A program made the position numbers and the translations under genes. A DNA stretch of 64,000 bases from Vanessa cardui (lineage: Eukaryota > Arthropoda > Insecta > Lepidoptera > Nymphalidae), in assembly GCF_905220365.1 (NCBI RefSeq), contig NC_061154.1, positions 9,672,001-9,736,000 of the forward strand. The letters are read 5' to 3'. Under the pieces are notes generated by a model, which was given only the letters and a program-made list of their open reading frames with translations, was not told the origin of the DNA and did no database searches. Positions within the stretch are counted from its first letter, which is position 1. Each line of letters starts with the position of its first letter. Shown piece by piece: positions 29,401 through 37,992 of the stretch.

Positions 29401-32400
29401 TAAAAGTTTCAAAGTAAATTAGCTTTTTCTTTCTCAGCACAGAAAAGATTTATTGCGTTATCTTGTTTTCAAACTTATAGTGTAATTATAATATTTTTAA
29501 AAACAAATCATATTCAACATTATTTCGTTGCAACTCAAGAAAATGCAAATGCAGTTTTGATAAGTTAAATAAAGTAAATTTTAAATATTTTAAAGTTTGT
29601 ATATTCAGAAAGTATCTTGATTCAGACCATTGAACTTGAATTTAATACCCAGAAATGTAATTAAATACATAAATATACTAACAGTGCCCGCGACTTCATG
29701 CGGATTTAATTTAACAAAAAAAGCTATTTGTATAGCTTAAATCACTCATGATATGAGATATCAGCCAGTGCACATCCCATCAAAATCGGTTCAGCCATTC
29801 CAGAGATTAGCCGGAACGAACAGACAGACAAAAATTTGTAAAAAATGTTATTTTGGTATATGTACCGTGAATATATATATATATACCTAGGCATTGAGTT
29901 AAAATGGCCTATTTTAATACAACAGACAGACACTCCAATTTTATTATATCTATAGATATAGATAAGCGAAATACCACTGAGTTGCTCATCAAGATATCTC
30001 CAAAACTATTGGTTCGATTAACTTGAAATTAGCTTGGTTACTTTCGAAATGTAGAACCTCACTGTTAAAGAGTCTTTGGAAATTTCAACTTCGGGGAAAT
30101 AGTAAGCGTAACTTTGTTTGAATATTATCCGTAAGAGGACGTGACGGGCAGTTATGAATATTTTTGATTGATTCGACATCTCTTAATTAATTTTATTATC
30201 TTTTTGCTTTAATCGTTATTATTGGAAAAGTTTTCTTTTGTGTGTATGTGAAAATATGTTTATTGTGAATGTTTTTATTTGTTTTATAGTACACCGCTGA
30301 GAGGGACAGGATGCTGAAAGTATACTTCATCTGCTCCTTGATTGTGTACTTCGCTGTGGCCTTTGTTCAACTTCTCGTCTTCGAAATGTATGTATATTCA
30401 AATGCTCAAAGAATACTTATATTATTAAGCTTACTCTTCAATATCTAATATCTACCAAGATTCCATTTTATCAATCTATATTTTATCACGCTTTTCAAGA
30501 CTGATCCTAATTTTCCATGCTAATCTCCTAATATTAATAATACATATAATTGTATTTGAAATAGTATTTTTTTAGATTTTATGTTCTAGTTAATCTCAAG
30601 TAATGGTTCAATTCAAAAACATTTTTACCCGTAGCAAATTACATTATTCCTAAGTGCTCTAGATTATACATTATATTTATATTATATAACTATCTTTACT
30701 AATAGATTGTACAGTCAGAGTAAGAAAACCTTTTCAAATTAATTCATTTATCAAGTCTTAAAGTCTTAGTACCTTTTGAATCTAAACATCGAATCATTGC
30801 GACGCAATATGTCATTCTCGATCAGTAGAGCATATTATCGTTCATACTGAGCACACAAAAATAGATCCTAAGGTGATGAACCTTTTCATCCGACTGTACA
30901 AGAACGAAGCCGGGGCGGGTCGCAACCGTACCATAAAGTTGTATTATTTATTCTTGTTTATTTGTCCAGCAACGCGGCTGTCATCGCGACGATCATTGTT
31001 TCTGGATTTGTCATCTTCAGCTTCACGTATTTGGTGCTCAGCATTAACTTTGAGGTATATACAAGTATTATACCGATATTTTTATATATTTGCATTGATA
31101 AGTAACAATCTGCTTAACTTAGTTATTTTTACAATTATAAAGCCATATTCTTTATTTTTCTTTGTAATAAAATGGTATGCAATATAATGAATGATTTATA
31201 TTTCTAACGATCTGCATGTACAGACTTGTTACAAATCGATTAAAGAATGTCTGTACAGAAAATTTAATTGGTAATCGATATGTCTGATTATACATAATAT
31301 AATAATAACATCCTTTAATTTCCCACTGCCTCCTAAGGCCTCATCTCCCTTTGAGGAGAAAGTTCGAAAATTGGAACATATTCCACCACTAATAGGAATA
31401 GTGTACATTATAATGCTGATTAATAAAATAGAATAAATTTGAATCTAATTACCTTTATTATATATTATAAAAATATATGTATGTGATTAATAATTATATG
31501 ATTTATTGATAAACGAATATATGAAAAACAGCGCGTGAGTCCGCGAGTGAAGCGTCTCGCGATGAGCGTGCATAACAACCGCACTCTTGCGCAACTGCTG
31601 TCATTCATTGCGGTTGGAGCTGTCGTCCTACAGATCAAGATAATTATGGTAACGTATACCTTAATCATAATAACTAGACATAGTATAATAAAAAAATTTA
31701 AATAACAAAAATCTCGTCCCAGACTATAAGTACGTCACAATTTGTACACTTAATGCATTATGTAATTTTGTTTTTTTATATTCCAGGGAATATACATGAT
31801 CTCGCCTCGAACAACCCCAACGTCAGATGACGGAACCGCGTATTGTCCACACGACATCAACGAGGTACGTGATAGGTTGCTACGCCGCGTTTGAATTTAT
31901 TAAATACATCTATCACTGAATATAATCGATGATAACCAAACCCATAACCGTTACACTGATACTGTACGTGCTACTGTATTAAATCAAATCAAATCAACAT
32001 AAACTTTATTCAAGTAGGCTTTTACAAGCACTTTTGAATCGTCATTTTACAATTGAGTGAAGCTACCACCAAAGTATATTCTACTTTTTTAAAAACATCC
32101 CGAAGCCTCTAGCTCCAAGATTACAAATAAACCGGATTGCTCTCTTTTGTAAAATAAAGACAGATTAAATATATGTAGCGTTACCCCAAAGTATGCCATA
32201 TTATGACATAATACTGTGAAAATAACCAAAATAAACTAAACGAGCGGTATCAATATCAGTTAGTTGTCTAACTTATTAAAGAAAGGCTAGAAGCTAAGAG
32301 CGGTTTTTTTAACACGCTGAACCTCTATGAATACATATTTACCGGTATATATATGTCGTGTAAAAATCAATTCAGTATATGCCAATCTGGCTTTACAGTC

Positions 32401-35400
32401 GGTTCAATCAACCAATATTTTCAACCCGAACGCTAGTTCGTTAGTTTCGAAACGCTAGTTTAGAGACGACCGCGGCTAGTTTTGCGTGGCTAGTTTAATT
32501 CAATTGCGGTGGAAGTTAAGTGCCTATTCATTTTAAGTCATCGGTAAAGTTGTTCTAATTAAAAAGAAATAAAAAACTATACGATTAAAACGAAATAATT
32601 TATTTAAAAATAAGACATCTCAAGTAATTCAGATTTATTAAATAATCATGACTTCATTGTAATGCACTTGCCTCATAATCAAGGGATCTTAATCCGATCA
32701 AAAATGTAAGTTCATTTTATATTGCTCATTGAAATTAGTGTGTGTGTATTTGTGTGTGTGTGTTTATATCGAAACAAAACTCACACTTAACAGCTTATAC
32801 TACACACTGCAGCGAGGTCGTCGGAGGGGCGCGTCATTATAGATTGAACTATCTATGTATAACCATCATGTTTTCTATCACAGCCGAGCTCGTATTGAAT
32901 TGCGAATAACGAACAAACAACAACAACAAACAAACTGTTGCAGAATAATGACTTAAAATTAAAATAAAGTAAACGTCCCATCACTTCGATAGTAGTCAAG
33001 GTTTCATCCCATTTTGAAGAGGAAGTTGAAAAGTGTAACTGAAAAATAATTGAATTTAAAAAAAAAACGAAAATCTATAATGCTTTTAAAAAAAATTGTG
33101 CCCCAAAATGATCAAGAAATTACTTATATTCCCCTTCATTCAGTGTCGCTTGTCCACGATTAAATCGATAATTTTCGGTAAATGTTCTCTAATAAAAATT
33201 ACGTTTACATGCGATTATTTAATTTTATAATTCTTTTGTTTTTCTAGCACTACCTACAACTGACGCTGATGGTGATGTTCCTGTGCGCGGTGCACCAGAT
33301 CCTCATCACGATGATAAAGACGTTGGTTCTGTTCGTGATCAGTGTGACGTATATTGCCGTCACGGTCCAGAAGCATCTCTACTATCAAGAACACTTCTCT
33401 AACTATCAGTAAGTTTCAACCACAGTGAAACATACTATGTCACGAATTTAATTATAAGGTTTTGATACCTTGTCATTTTTTGGTATTGTTTCATACTAAT
33501 TAATGTAGATCTAATATGATAAGTAACGATACATTATATTATTTACGAATTATAGGCACAAATGCGATGTGGATTGGAACCAACATTGGACCAACGTCGT
33601 AGTAGCGCTCGGTGCGCTTGTGGCTCTGATGTTACACTCGCAGCAGACGGAAAGCACATACCGCCTTGACTTCATTTGGAAACTACAAGCTACGGGTGTG
33701 TTACATAAAATATACGTAATTAAAAAATAAGCAATTGTCAAATATGACGACCTCCGTGGTCGAGTGGTGCGTACACCGGTTTTCATGGATACGCCACTCT
33801 AAGGTCCCGGGTTCGATTCCCGGCCGAGTCGATGTAGATTACCATTAGTTTTCTATGTTGTCTTGGGTCTGTGTTTGTGGTACCGTCGTTACTTCTGATT
33901 TCCATAACACAAGTGATTTAGCTACTTACATTGGGATCAGAGTAATGTATGTGATGTTGTCTCATATTTAAAAAAAAAAAAATGAATTGTATGCAATGAA
34001 AGTGCGTATTGGTTTTATAGACGAGAAGGAGGATATGGAACATCTCGAGGCATACAACAGAAAGCTACTCGCAAACATCTTGCCGGAACACGTAGCACAA
34101 CACTTCCTCTGCAGCGACAAGAATATTGATGTAAGATTAGAAATGTACTACCTGTTAGAACCTCCATGCACTTCTTTGTCACCACTTGGGTCGGATCAAT
34201 TGGTCAAAATTATTTCAACAAACCTGTGATAAAATGAAAATAATTACTTAGAAAGTTGTCAATAGTTTCACTAGAGTTGTGCAAGACCGCCTCGGTAGAT
34301 GGAGTAAACCAATCACATATTTAACCGCCAAATAGAAATAATTACTGTTCCTGTATTCCAATTCGAAGGGTGTATAAGCAAGTGTTATAACAGCTTAGAC
34401 CCCAAGGTTGATGGTCCATTGACGATGTATGGAATGGTTAATAAAGCTAGCTGTTCCATACCATGTTTTTTTATGGTATAAGATGGCGGACGAGCATATG
34501 GGCCACCTGATGGTAAATAGTCACCAACACCAATAGACAATGACGCTGTAAGAAATATTAACTATTCTTTACATCGTCATTGTGCCACTACTAAGAAGTT
34601 ACGTCCCTTGTGCCTGTAGTTACACTGGCTCACTCACCCTTCAAACCGAACACAACAATACTGTGTACTATTATTTGGCGGAAGAATAACTGATGAGTGG
34701 GTGGTACCTACCCAGACGGGCTAGCACAAAGCCCTACCACCAAGTGAAGTGTCGCCTATTTATCCTCCCGCTTTCCTACCTAATTATTCGATTTCTCTAT
34801 GTATGTAATATATGAACTAATAACGACTTCTTCGACTCAGGAACTATATCACGAGCAATGCGAGTCAGTGTGTGTAATGTTCGCTTCGATCCCGAACTTC
34901 TCCGAGTTCTACGTGGAGCTGGAGGGAAATAATGAGGGTGTAGAGTGTCTCCGACTTCTGAATGAGATCATTGCTGACTTCGACGAGATCTTAGCCGAGG
35001 ACCAGTTCAAGTACATTGAGAAGATTAAGAGCACAGGGGCGACTTACATGGCTGCGTCTGGTAAGCAAATTATTCTAAGTAACCTTGGTTATAACTTGTT
35101 GTATAAGTATTGTTCTCTGACCTGATTTAAAATTGATTGTTCAAGCAACTTCTCTTACTAATGAAAGTTTAGCCAACTTGGAGTAAGTTGTATGTTAGTG
35201 AAATTTCATTTAATATAAGTTTTACCCCGTTAATGCTTAGCACTGAAATAACTTATTTCTTTTAGACTAACTAAGTACACCGAGATAATTTATCCTCTCA
35301 TTAAATTGCTTCGTTAGTGTTTATGACGTTGATAGCTCAACATCAAAATAATTTGTTTAGTATAGAAGTTTAATAATCACTACCACTATAATAACATACG

Positions 35401-37992
35401 TACACATGTAAATACAATTTTATCATCATCTTTTAAAAGATGTTATTTTTCTGAAATTACAAATGTAGCTACCACATATAAATATTATATCAAAAGAATG
35501 TTGAGAGTATCCCTCTTAGAAACAATTAAACTATTCCTCTGACTAAATATTCTTATATTATAATTTATTCTTCTTTATTGTACCTCTTTTTTATATTTAC
35601 ACGTCACCAGTATATTATGTTTTACCATATATATGCTTTTTAACAATACTAAAAAGCATTAAATAGCTCTACAAATATTAAACATAACACAACATACAAA
35701 ACATACAACATACAACATAACAAAACATATAAAAACAGTGGCAACTAAGAAACGAGCCAATTTCTAAAACTCCTACAAAAATTAGGTACGATATGTAGAG
35801 TAGCTAATTAACAATATTTATAACAAAAACCCATTAAATCTTAAATGACTGCTATGTTTAGCTTTTTCTAAATAAGGAGGGAGAATATTTATTAAACGTG
35901 TTTGGACCTTTGATTTATATGCGTCATTACTACTTTTCAGGACTAACAGCTGCTACCAGAGATCTTCGAGGCTACCGCCATGTCACCGCGATGGCTGACT
36001 ACGCTCTGCGCCTGCGCGAACAACTTCAATATGTCAATGAGCATTCCTTCAACAGCTTCCGCATCAGAATTGGTAAGATGTAGCCAGCGACGAAATCTGT
36101 TACAGTTTTAAGGCACTTTAAAGATATTTTTTGAATTAAGAATTTGCGGCATTGCGATTTGTTATATTTATTACGCATAATAGCGATTGTTTTATATGCT
36201 TTGCCTTGTAAACATTCATATTCCAATGTTGCACTAGCACTGCTAAGTTGAATATTACCTTTGATGATTTATTCAATATATTTAAGTTAGCAATGAGGGT
36301 TGTTATGGACGTTTGTAGGTATCAACATTGGACCGGTAGTGGCCGGCGTGATCGGCGCCCGCAAGCCACAGTATGACATTTGGGGGAATGCAGTTAACGT
36401 TGCGTCCCGAATGGACTCCACTGGACTGCTCGACCACATCCAGGTGAAGCATACAACACTGAAATAATATTGTTTCAATTATTATGTAATCGATTTTCTC
36501 GTTATTATTGAAACGATATATTTCCGTCCATGTGTATGAAATAATACCTACATTTTATACTTCATATATTGTAAGCTTCATGAACTAAATGGCACTGCGA
36601 TGATTGTGGTACCACAAATTGTAGTTTTTTTTTATATATATTGATATTTTAACATATGCAAAAGCGTTTCATGCTCGTGCAGTGAATGCTTTAAGCGAAT
36701 GCTTTAGAGTAGTTTCGTGTGAAGTGCTATAAAGGCCAATGCGAATATTCAAGGTGACACAAGAGGTGTATGACATATTGGCGACTCGCGGCTACCGGCT
36801 GCGGTGCCGCGGCACTATTGACGTCAAGGGCAAGGGCAATATGGTTACATTCTTCCTTGATGGCATCGGTGAGACGCCACAAGCGGGAATAAGGGACATT
36901 TATGCTGTAAGTATATCACATATCTATATAATCCCGTTCCTTTAGTCCTTTTGTCATTTAAACCACAATATAAAATATAGACAGACACCATTAAAAAATA
37001 TTTGAGGCTGAGTAAATGATCAGTTTTTTGCGTAATAGACAGATAAATTCAAGGAAGTAATATTTAATTTATTTATACATATCCTAGAGATTTGTTTTAC
37101 ATTTGACAATCTATTAAAAACAAATAAAATAATTTGTATATTATTTTACCCTTAAGTTCAACGGCTAACAATGACCAGATAATAATCAAATAAGATTTTT
37201 AGTATGTAACAATGTATATTTATTAATATATATTATGAATGTATAGAAGATATAGGGTCAGCATCGTTTTGCATACCTTATACTAAGCAAGTGATAAAGT
37301 TGGCATTGTTTTTCCTTTAATTGTTTTTTCATTTGCAGAACCCAACACCATCCACGTCAGGCGCCGGAAGCGACGTCAGTGCCGACCGTGACGGTATTGA
37401 CGAGCGACGTCACGAGCACCGACCTCTCGAGACACTCTCCGAGGGACACACCGACGAAGACGGTGGACCCTCGCCACGAGCGTCGATTCCAAAGGGTAGG
37501 TTTTTAATTGCAATATCTTTTACTAAATATTATGTTTATTTACCCTTTAACTAACTTGTAATTAATATTGTAATTTATTTTATAGAAAATGTAAACGGTT
37601 CAATGAGCCCAAAGCTGTTGAACGGAAAGTCAACTTCCCGCGAGAGTCTAGCGAGCGCCGTCCGAGCGCGCGTCCTACGTCGCCTGGAGCGCCCGCAATC
37701 TCTGGCTGAGGCTTCGACTCTCCCCGCCGTCGTTTCCCTCATCGCCTCCAAGGCACACTCCCTGAACTTCGATGGCACCAACTACTACACCCAGGATGAG
37801 ACTACTAAGCGATCTCTCGAGACTGTAAAGCCAGTAGTTGAATCCAGAAGCAGCGGGGATATTGAAACGCTGCTGCAGGACAGCGGGCCACGACGAGCTG
37901 CTAGCCTCGCCGACTTCCTGTTCAGACGAAAGCAGGCTAGATCAACTACTGCTGCTGTAAATATTATCGAGAATCCAATGAATGTTTTGTAA
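5424..37992 (+). CDS. Ac76E: Adenylate cyclase type 2/4/7-like (Ac76E group), 5'-partial, 20 exons
   Basis: Membrane adenylate cyclase, converting ATP to cyclic AMP downstream of G proteins at the plasma membrane. Twenty exons with GT-AG borders and compatible phases total 2904 nt, i.e. 967 residues plus stop. Order seen: C1a (residues about 1-222), C1b (223-307), six membrane helices (about 315-530), C2a (about 570-780) and a tail of 187 residues. C1 metal aspartates are D46 (LFADICGFT) and D90 (LGDCYYC). C2 has D707, N714, R718 and a KGKG at 754-757, the expected ATP-site residues. The C1b segment DEVNEYLMKAIDARSID and the C2 start (VCVMFASIPNF) resemble mammalian types 2/4/7, so I prefer Ac76E over rutabaga. 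Roughly 300 N-terminal residues are missing, which would give about 1270, close to the family length. The stop is at 37990-37992. Exon coordinates are in the four domain entries. Confidence 0.96.
6091..6381 (-). repeat. SINE-like repeat, family A, copy 2
   Basis: Full-length copy on the minus strand. A T-run at 6091 opens it, followed by GGCGGACGAGC, and it closes with ACAAAGCCCTACCACCAAGT. It is the most complete + reading of the unit in this window. Confidence 0.85.
6968..7216 (+). mobile_element. GC-rich retroposed element with 16-bp target duplication
   Basis: An insert of about 250 bp, much richer in GC than its flanks, ends in an A-run (7211-7218). It is bracketed by identical copies of AAGTCTACTAGACGAC at 6952-6967 and 7217-7232. 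An A-tail plus a target-site duplication is the signature of LINE-machinery insertion. It could be a SINE or a truncated LINE 3' end. The two open frames across it on the minus strand are not genes. Confidence 0.8.
7233..7960. other. Unrecognised GC-richer stretch within intron
   Basis: Base composition is closer to coding DNA or an old transposon than to the flanking intron. Short open frames on the minus strand (7592-7839) have no motif I recognise and no splice partners. It may be a decayed transposable element. Confidence 0.35.
8205..8336 (+). repeat. LINE-tail-like fragment
   Basis: Contains TGTAGTATATTTAGTATCAG followed by a GCACT...GCGGGTCGCTAGT end, as at 19078-19131. The same end sequence, GGGGCGGGTCGC, closes the copy near 22012-22025. 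It is probably the 3' tail of a widespread lepidopteran retroelement. Confidence 0.55.
8978..9145. repeat. Imperfect inverted repeat (hairpin element)
   Basis: Arms at about 8978-9033 and 9090-9145 pair: GTCGGGATATTTACCATG on the left matches CATGGTAAATATCCCGA-like sequence on the right, and GTTCGGTG matches CACCGAAC. The centre holds ACGAGACAAGACTCTGTCTCGAG. It looks like a short MITE or a solo terminal repeat. Confidence 0.65.
9617..9690 (+). repeat. Fragment of the ACCGACTTC repeat
   Basis: TTTAATCGACTTCAAAAAAG followed by GAGGATTACCTCAATTGG matches the start of the longer element at 43738. Confidence 0.6.
10646..10986. mobile_element. MITE family D, copy 1
   Basis: A 341-bp element with terminal inverted repeats of about 50 bp: TATAGTACGACACAACTTAG on the left and its reverse complement at the right end (CGTACTATA at 10978-10986). 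TATA or TA at the ends suggests a TA-type target site, as in Tc1/mariner elements. It has no open reading frame. Related copies are at 20159 and 22978. Confidence 0.85.
11243..11539 (+). repeat. Metulj-like tRNA-derived SINE, near full length, copy 2
   Basis: Runs from AGATGGCCCAGTGGTTTGAA through GGCAAGCACCACTGATTATT, CTCGGCGGTGAAG and GAGGAGGCCTTAGCCCAGCA to a (GTT)n tail. GGTTCAAACCC at the head is a B-box-like promoter of a tRNA-derived SINE. Confidence 0.85.
11630..11705 (+). repeat. LINE-tail-like fragment
   Basis: CGTGCGAAGCCGCGGGCTA followed by TTACTAGT is the characteristic end of a common lepidopteran retroelement tail. Confidence 0.45.
12841..13150 (+). repeat. SINE-like repeat, family A, copy 3
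   Basis: Plus-oriented copy starting ACTTAGTGGTAGGGCTTTG and ending CTATACCATAAAAAA. It carries a small extra segment (CATAAGCCAAACCAGACAAA) at about 13021, absent from the other copies. Confidence 0.8.
13463..13765. mobile_element. Short terminal-inverted-repeat element (hAT-like MITE)
   Basis: The left end CAGGGGCGGATTTACCAA pairs with the right end TTTGTAAATCCGCCACTG. The 5'-CAGTGGCGGAT type of terminus is typical of hAT-derived MITEs. The outer 8 bases (TATCTATA and TCTCTAGA) are only a partial match as a target duplication. Internally it is AT-rich with no open frame. Confidence 0.7.
14392..14635 (+). repeat. tRNA-derived SINE, family C, copy 1
   Basis: The head (GACCTCCGTGGTCGAGCGAT) resembles an A-box region, and GGTTCGATTCC at 14455-14465 is a canonical B box. 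The tRNA-unrelated body and a TTTATTTATTTA-rich tail follow. A second copy is at 33747-33981. It is not a functional tRNA: I cannot fold a full cloverleaf from the head. Confidence 0.85.
15465..15665 (+). repeat. RTE-like LINE 3' tail
   Basis: Contains the phrases common to this class of tail: CTATGTCCTTTCATGGAGTT, CCAAATTTCATGAAATTCG, AACGACAAACAGACAGAG and a TATAAGTATAGAT end. The open frame at 15517-15834 reads through this tail and is not a gene. Confidence 0.65.
16114..16378 (-). repeat. Metulj-like SINE, copy 3
   Basis: Reverse-oriented: starts AACAGCCTGCAAATATCTCAC and ends TTTCTAACCACTGGGCAATC. It is more diverged than the copies at 17811 and 23761. Confidence 0.8.
17811..18098 (-). 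repeat. Metulj-like SINE, copy 4
   Basis: Reverse-oriented full unit from TAACAGCCCGTAAATTTCCC to GTTCTAACCACTGGGCTATT. The 89-codon open frame at 17740-18009 lies on it and is spurious. Confidence 0.85.
18845..19133 (+). repeat. LINE-tail-like repeat, family H, with a 29-bp tandem duplication
   Basis: Shares GTCCATATGTCTGTTTAGATC, TTAAAATTACGCAATGGATT and the CGTGCGAAG...GGTTCGCTA end with 21810-22028 and 43385-43585. Inside it a 29-bp unit starting CATTAACAATATAATTAAC is duplicated exactly (18976-19004 and 19005-19033). Confidence 0.65.
20159..20450. mobile_element. MITE family D, copy 2
   Basis: Diverged copy of the element at 10646: TATAGTATGACACGATTTAA at the left and AAGTTGTGTCGTACTA at the right. 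It ends only 94 bp before the acceptor of the cyclase exon at 20545. Confidence 0.75.
21810..22028 (+). repeat. LINE-tail-like repeat, family H
   Basis: TAGTATAATACAAAGTCGCT at the start, GAGTGATTCAAGAGGAAGG in the middle and AAGCCGGGGCGGGTCGCCTAG at the end. It is the most typical copy of this tail in the window. Confidence 0.65.
22432..22717 (-). repeat. SINE-like repeat, family A, copy 4, with internal tandem duplication
   Basis: Minus-oriented copy with some internal loss. A 26-bp segment starting AGCGGTAGAATATCTGATG occurs twice in tandem (22625-22650 and 22651-22676). It ends about 100 bp before the cyclase exon at 22820. Confidence 0.8.
22978..23308. mobile_element. MITE family D, copy 3
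   Basis: Termini TATAGTACGACACAAATTC and AAGTTGTGTCGTACTATA. The interior is inverted relative to the copy at 10646 (CTATAGATTCTCGCGTCAG here). Confidence 0.8.
23761..24057 (-). repeat. Metulj-like SINE, copy 5, near full length
   Basis: A (CAA)n start, then CAGTCTGTAAATTCCCACTG, and an end at CGCGTTCTAACCACTGGGCC. It is the best preserved minus-strand copy. Confidence 0.87.
25868..26135 (+). repeat. LINE-tail-like fragment
   Basis: GATGTGCCCATGACTTC, CAGAAAGACAGACAATTTT, AATGTTATTTTGCTACCG and GGACGCTCCAATTTTATTCT follow the order seen in the tail at 29690-29960. It ends about 45 bp before the cyclase exon at 26180. Confidence 0.5.
26337..30289 (+). other. Intron between cyclase exons 7 and 8
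   Basis: Starts GTAACT and ends TTTATAG. Apart from the LINE-tail fragment at 29690-29960 I see no gene or defined repeat. Short open frames at 28249 and 28710 have no recognisable content. Confidence 0.85.
29690..29960 (+). repeat. LINE-tail-like fragment with AT microsatellite
   Basis: GTGCCCGCGACTTCATGCGG, AAAATCGGTTCAGCCATTCC and AACAGACAGACAAAAATTTG are the usual elements of an RTE-type tail. An (AT)n run lies at about 29872-29886. Confidence 0.55.
30708..30900. mobile_element. MITE family F, copy 1
   Basis: A 193-bp element flanked by the inverted repeat TGTACAGTC...GACTGTACA. Its interior shares AGAGTAAGAAAACCTT and ATTCTCGATCAGTAGAGCAT with 41647-41972. It lies within the intron between cyclase exons 8 and 9, about 70 bp before exon 9. 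Confidence 0.8.
31307..31389 (-). repeat. Metulj-like SINE fragment, copy 6
   Basis: About 80 bp: TTTCCCACTGCCTCCTAAGG, CCCTTTGAGGAGAAAG and GGAACATATTCCACCAC correspond to the 3' part of the SINE in reverse. Confidence 0.65.
31865..33247 (+). other. Intron between cyclase exons 11 and 12
   Basis: Starts GTACGT and ends TTTCTAG. It contains the antisense LINE terminus and a (TG)n microsatellite at about 32741-32763. Nothing else is recognisable. Confidence 0.85.
31979..32100 (-). repeat. LINE 3' end with (ATCAA)n tail, antisense
   Basis: TAAATCAAATCAAATCAACA followed by TAAACTTTATTCAAGTAGGC, read in reverse, is the common lepidopteran LINE terminus (GCCTACTTGAATAAAGTTTA plus TTGAT repeats). 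The element may continue to about 32340 but I cannot set that boundary. Confidence 0.65.
33747..33981 (+). repeat. tRNA-derived SINE, family C, copy 2
   Basis: GACGACCTCCGTGGTCGAGT head, B box GGTTCGATTCC at 33810-33820, and an A-run at 33970-33981. The A-run ends about 40 bp before the acceptor of the cyclase exon at 34021, so the element occupies the branch-point neighbourhood of that intron. Confidence 0.87.
34270..34465 (+). repeat. SINE-like repeat, family A, diverged copy
   Basis: GCAAGACCGCCTCGGTAGAT and CCCCAAGGTTGATGGTCCAT are degraded forms of the family A body in plus orientation. It abuts the better copy at 34466 in the opposite orientation, making an imperfect inverted pair. Confidence 0.6.
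34466..34745 (-). repeat. SINE-like repeat, family A, copy 5
   Basis: T-run, ATGGTATAAGATGGCGGAC and then GGGCCACCTGATGGTAAATA, ending AGCCCTACCACCAAGTGAAG. It lies in the intron between cyclase exons 14 and 15, ending about 95 bp before exon 15. Confidence 0.83.
35061..35940 (+). other. Intron between cyclase exons 15 and 16
   Basis: Starts GTAAGC and ends CTTTTCAG. AT-rich, with an ACAAAACATACAACATACAA-like low-complexity run at about 35690-35730. No gene or transposon recognised. Confidence 0.85.
37339..37992 (+). other. Ac76E: Cyclase exons 19-20: long C-terminal tail and stop
   Basis: Exons 37339-37495 and 37586-37992 add about 187 residues after C2a. The tail is polar: Asp/Glu/His-rich first, then Ser/Arg/Ala-rich, with RKQARSTTAAVN near the end. 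Mammalian type 2 enzymes end soon after C2, so this looks like an insect extension. The stop TAA is at 37990-37992. The GC-rich coding sequence stands out against the AT-rich flanks. Possible polyadenylation signals follow at 38962 and 39973. Confidence 0.9.

Larger units (their letters stand above)
30290..33695 (+). other. Ac76E: Cyclase exons 8-13: second membrane block (TM7-TM12)
   Basis: Exons: 30290-30387, 30970-31054, 31532-31648, 31787-31864, 33248-33408, 33556-33695. They encode six hydrophobic stretches, beginning VYFICSLIVYFAVAFVQLL (TM7) and ending WTNVVVALGALVALMLHSQ (TM12). The outer loop between TM9 and TM10 (PTSDDGTAYCPHDINE) contains one Cys and no obvious N-glycosylation sequon. 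After TM12 the chain runs into the helix preceding C2. Confidence 0.93.
34021..36906 (+). other. Ac76E: Cyclase exons 14-18: C2a catalytic half
   Basis: Exons: 34021-34130, 34841-35060, 35941-36072, 36319-36443, 36754-36906. The frame gives EKEDMEHLEAYNRKLLANI, then VCVMFASIPNFSEFY, LRLLNEIIADFDEIL, GPVVAGVIGARKPQYDIWG and NVASRMDSTG, and finally VKGKGNMVTFF. C2 residues that bind adenine and phosphate in this family (Asp, Asn, Arg, Lys) are all present, so the catalytic pair looks intact on the C2 side. Confidence 0.95.

Noticed and set aside
37575..37781. 68-codon open frame on the minus strand
   Set aside because: Antisense shadow of the GC-rich last cyclase exon.
5424..37992. Assignment to rutabaga (calmodulin-responsive type 1 cyclase)
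   Set aside because: The C1b and C2 signatures resemble types 2/4/7 more closely, and I see no clear calmodulin-binding helix after C1a.
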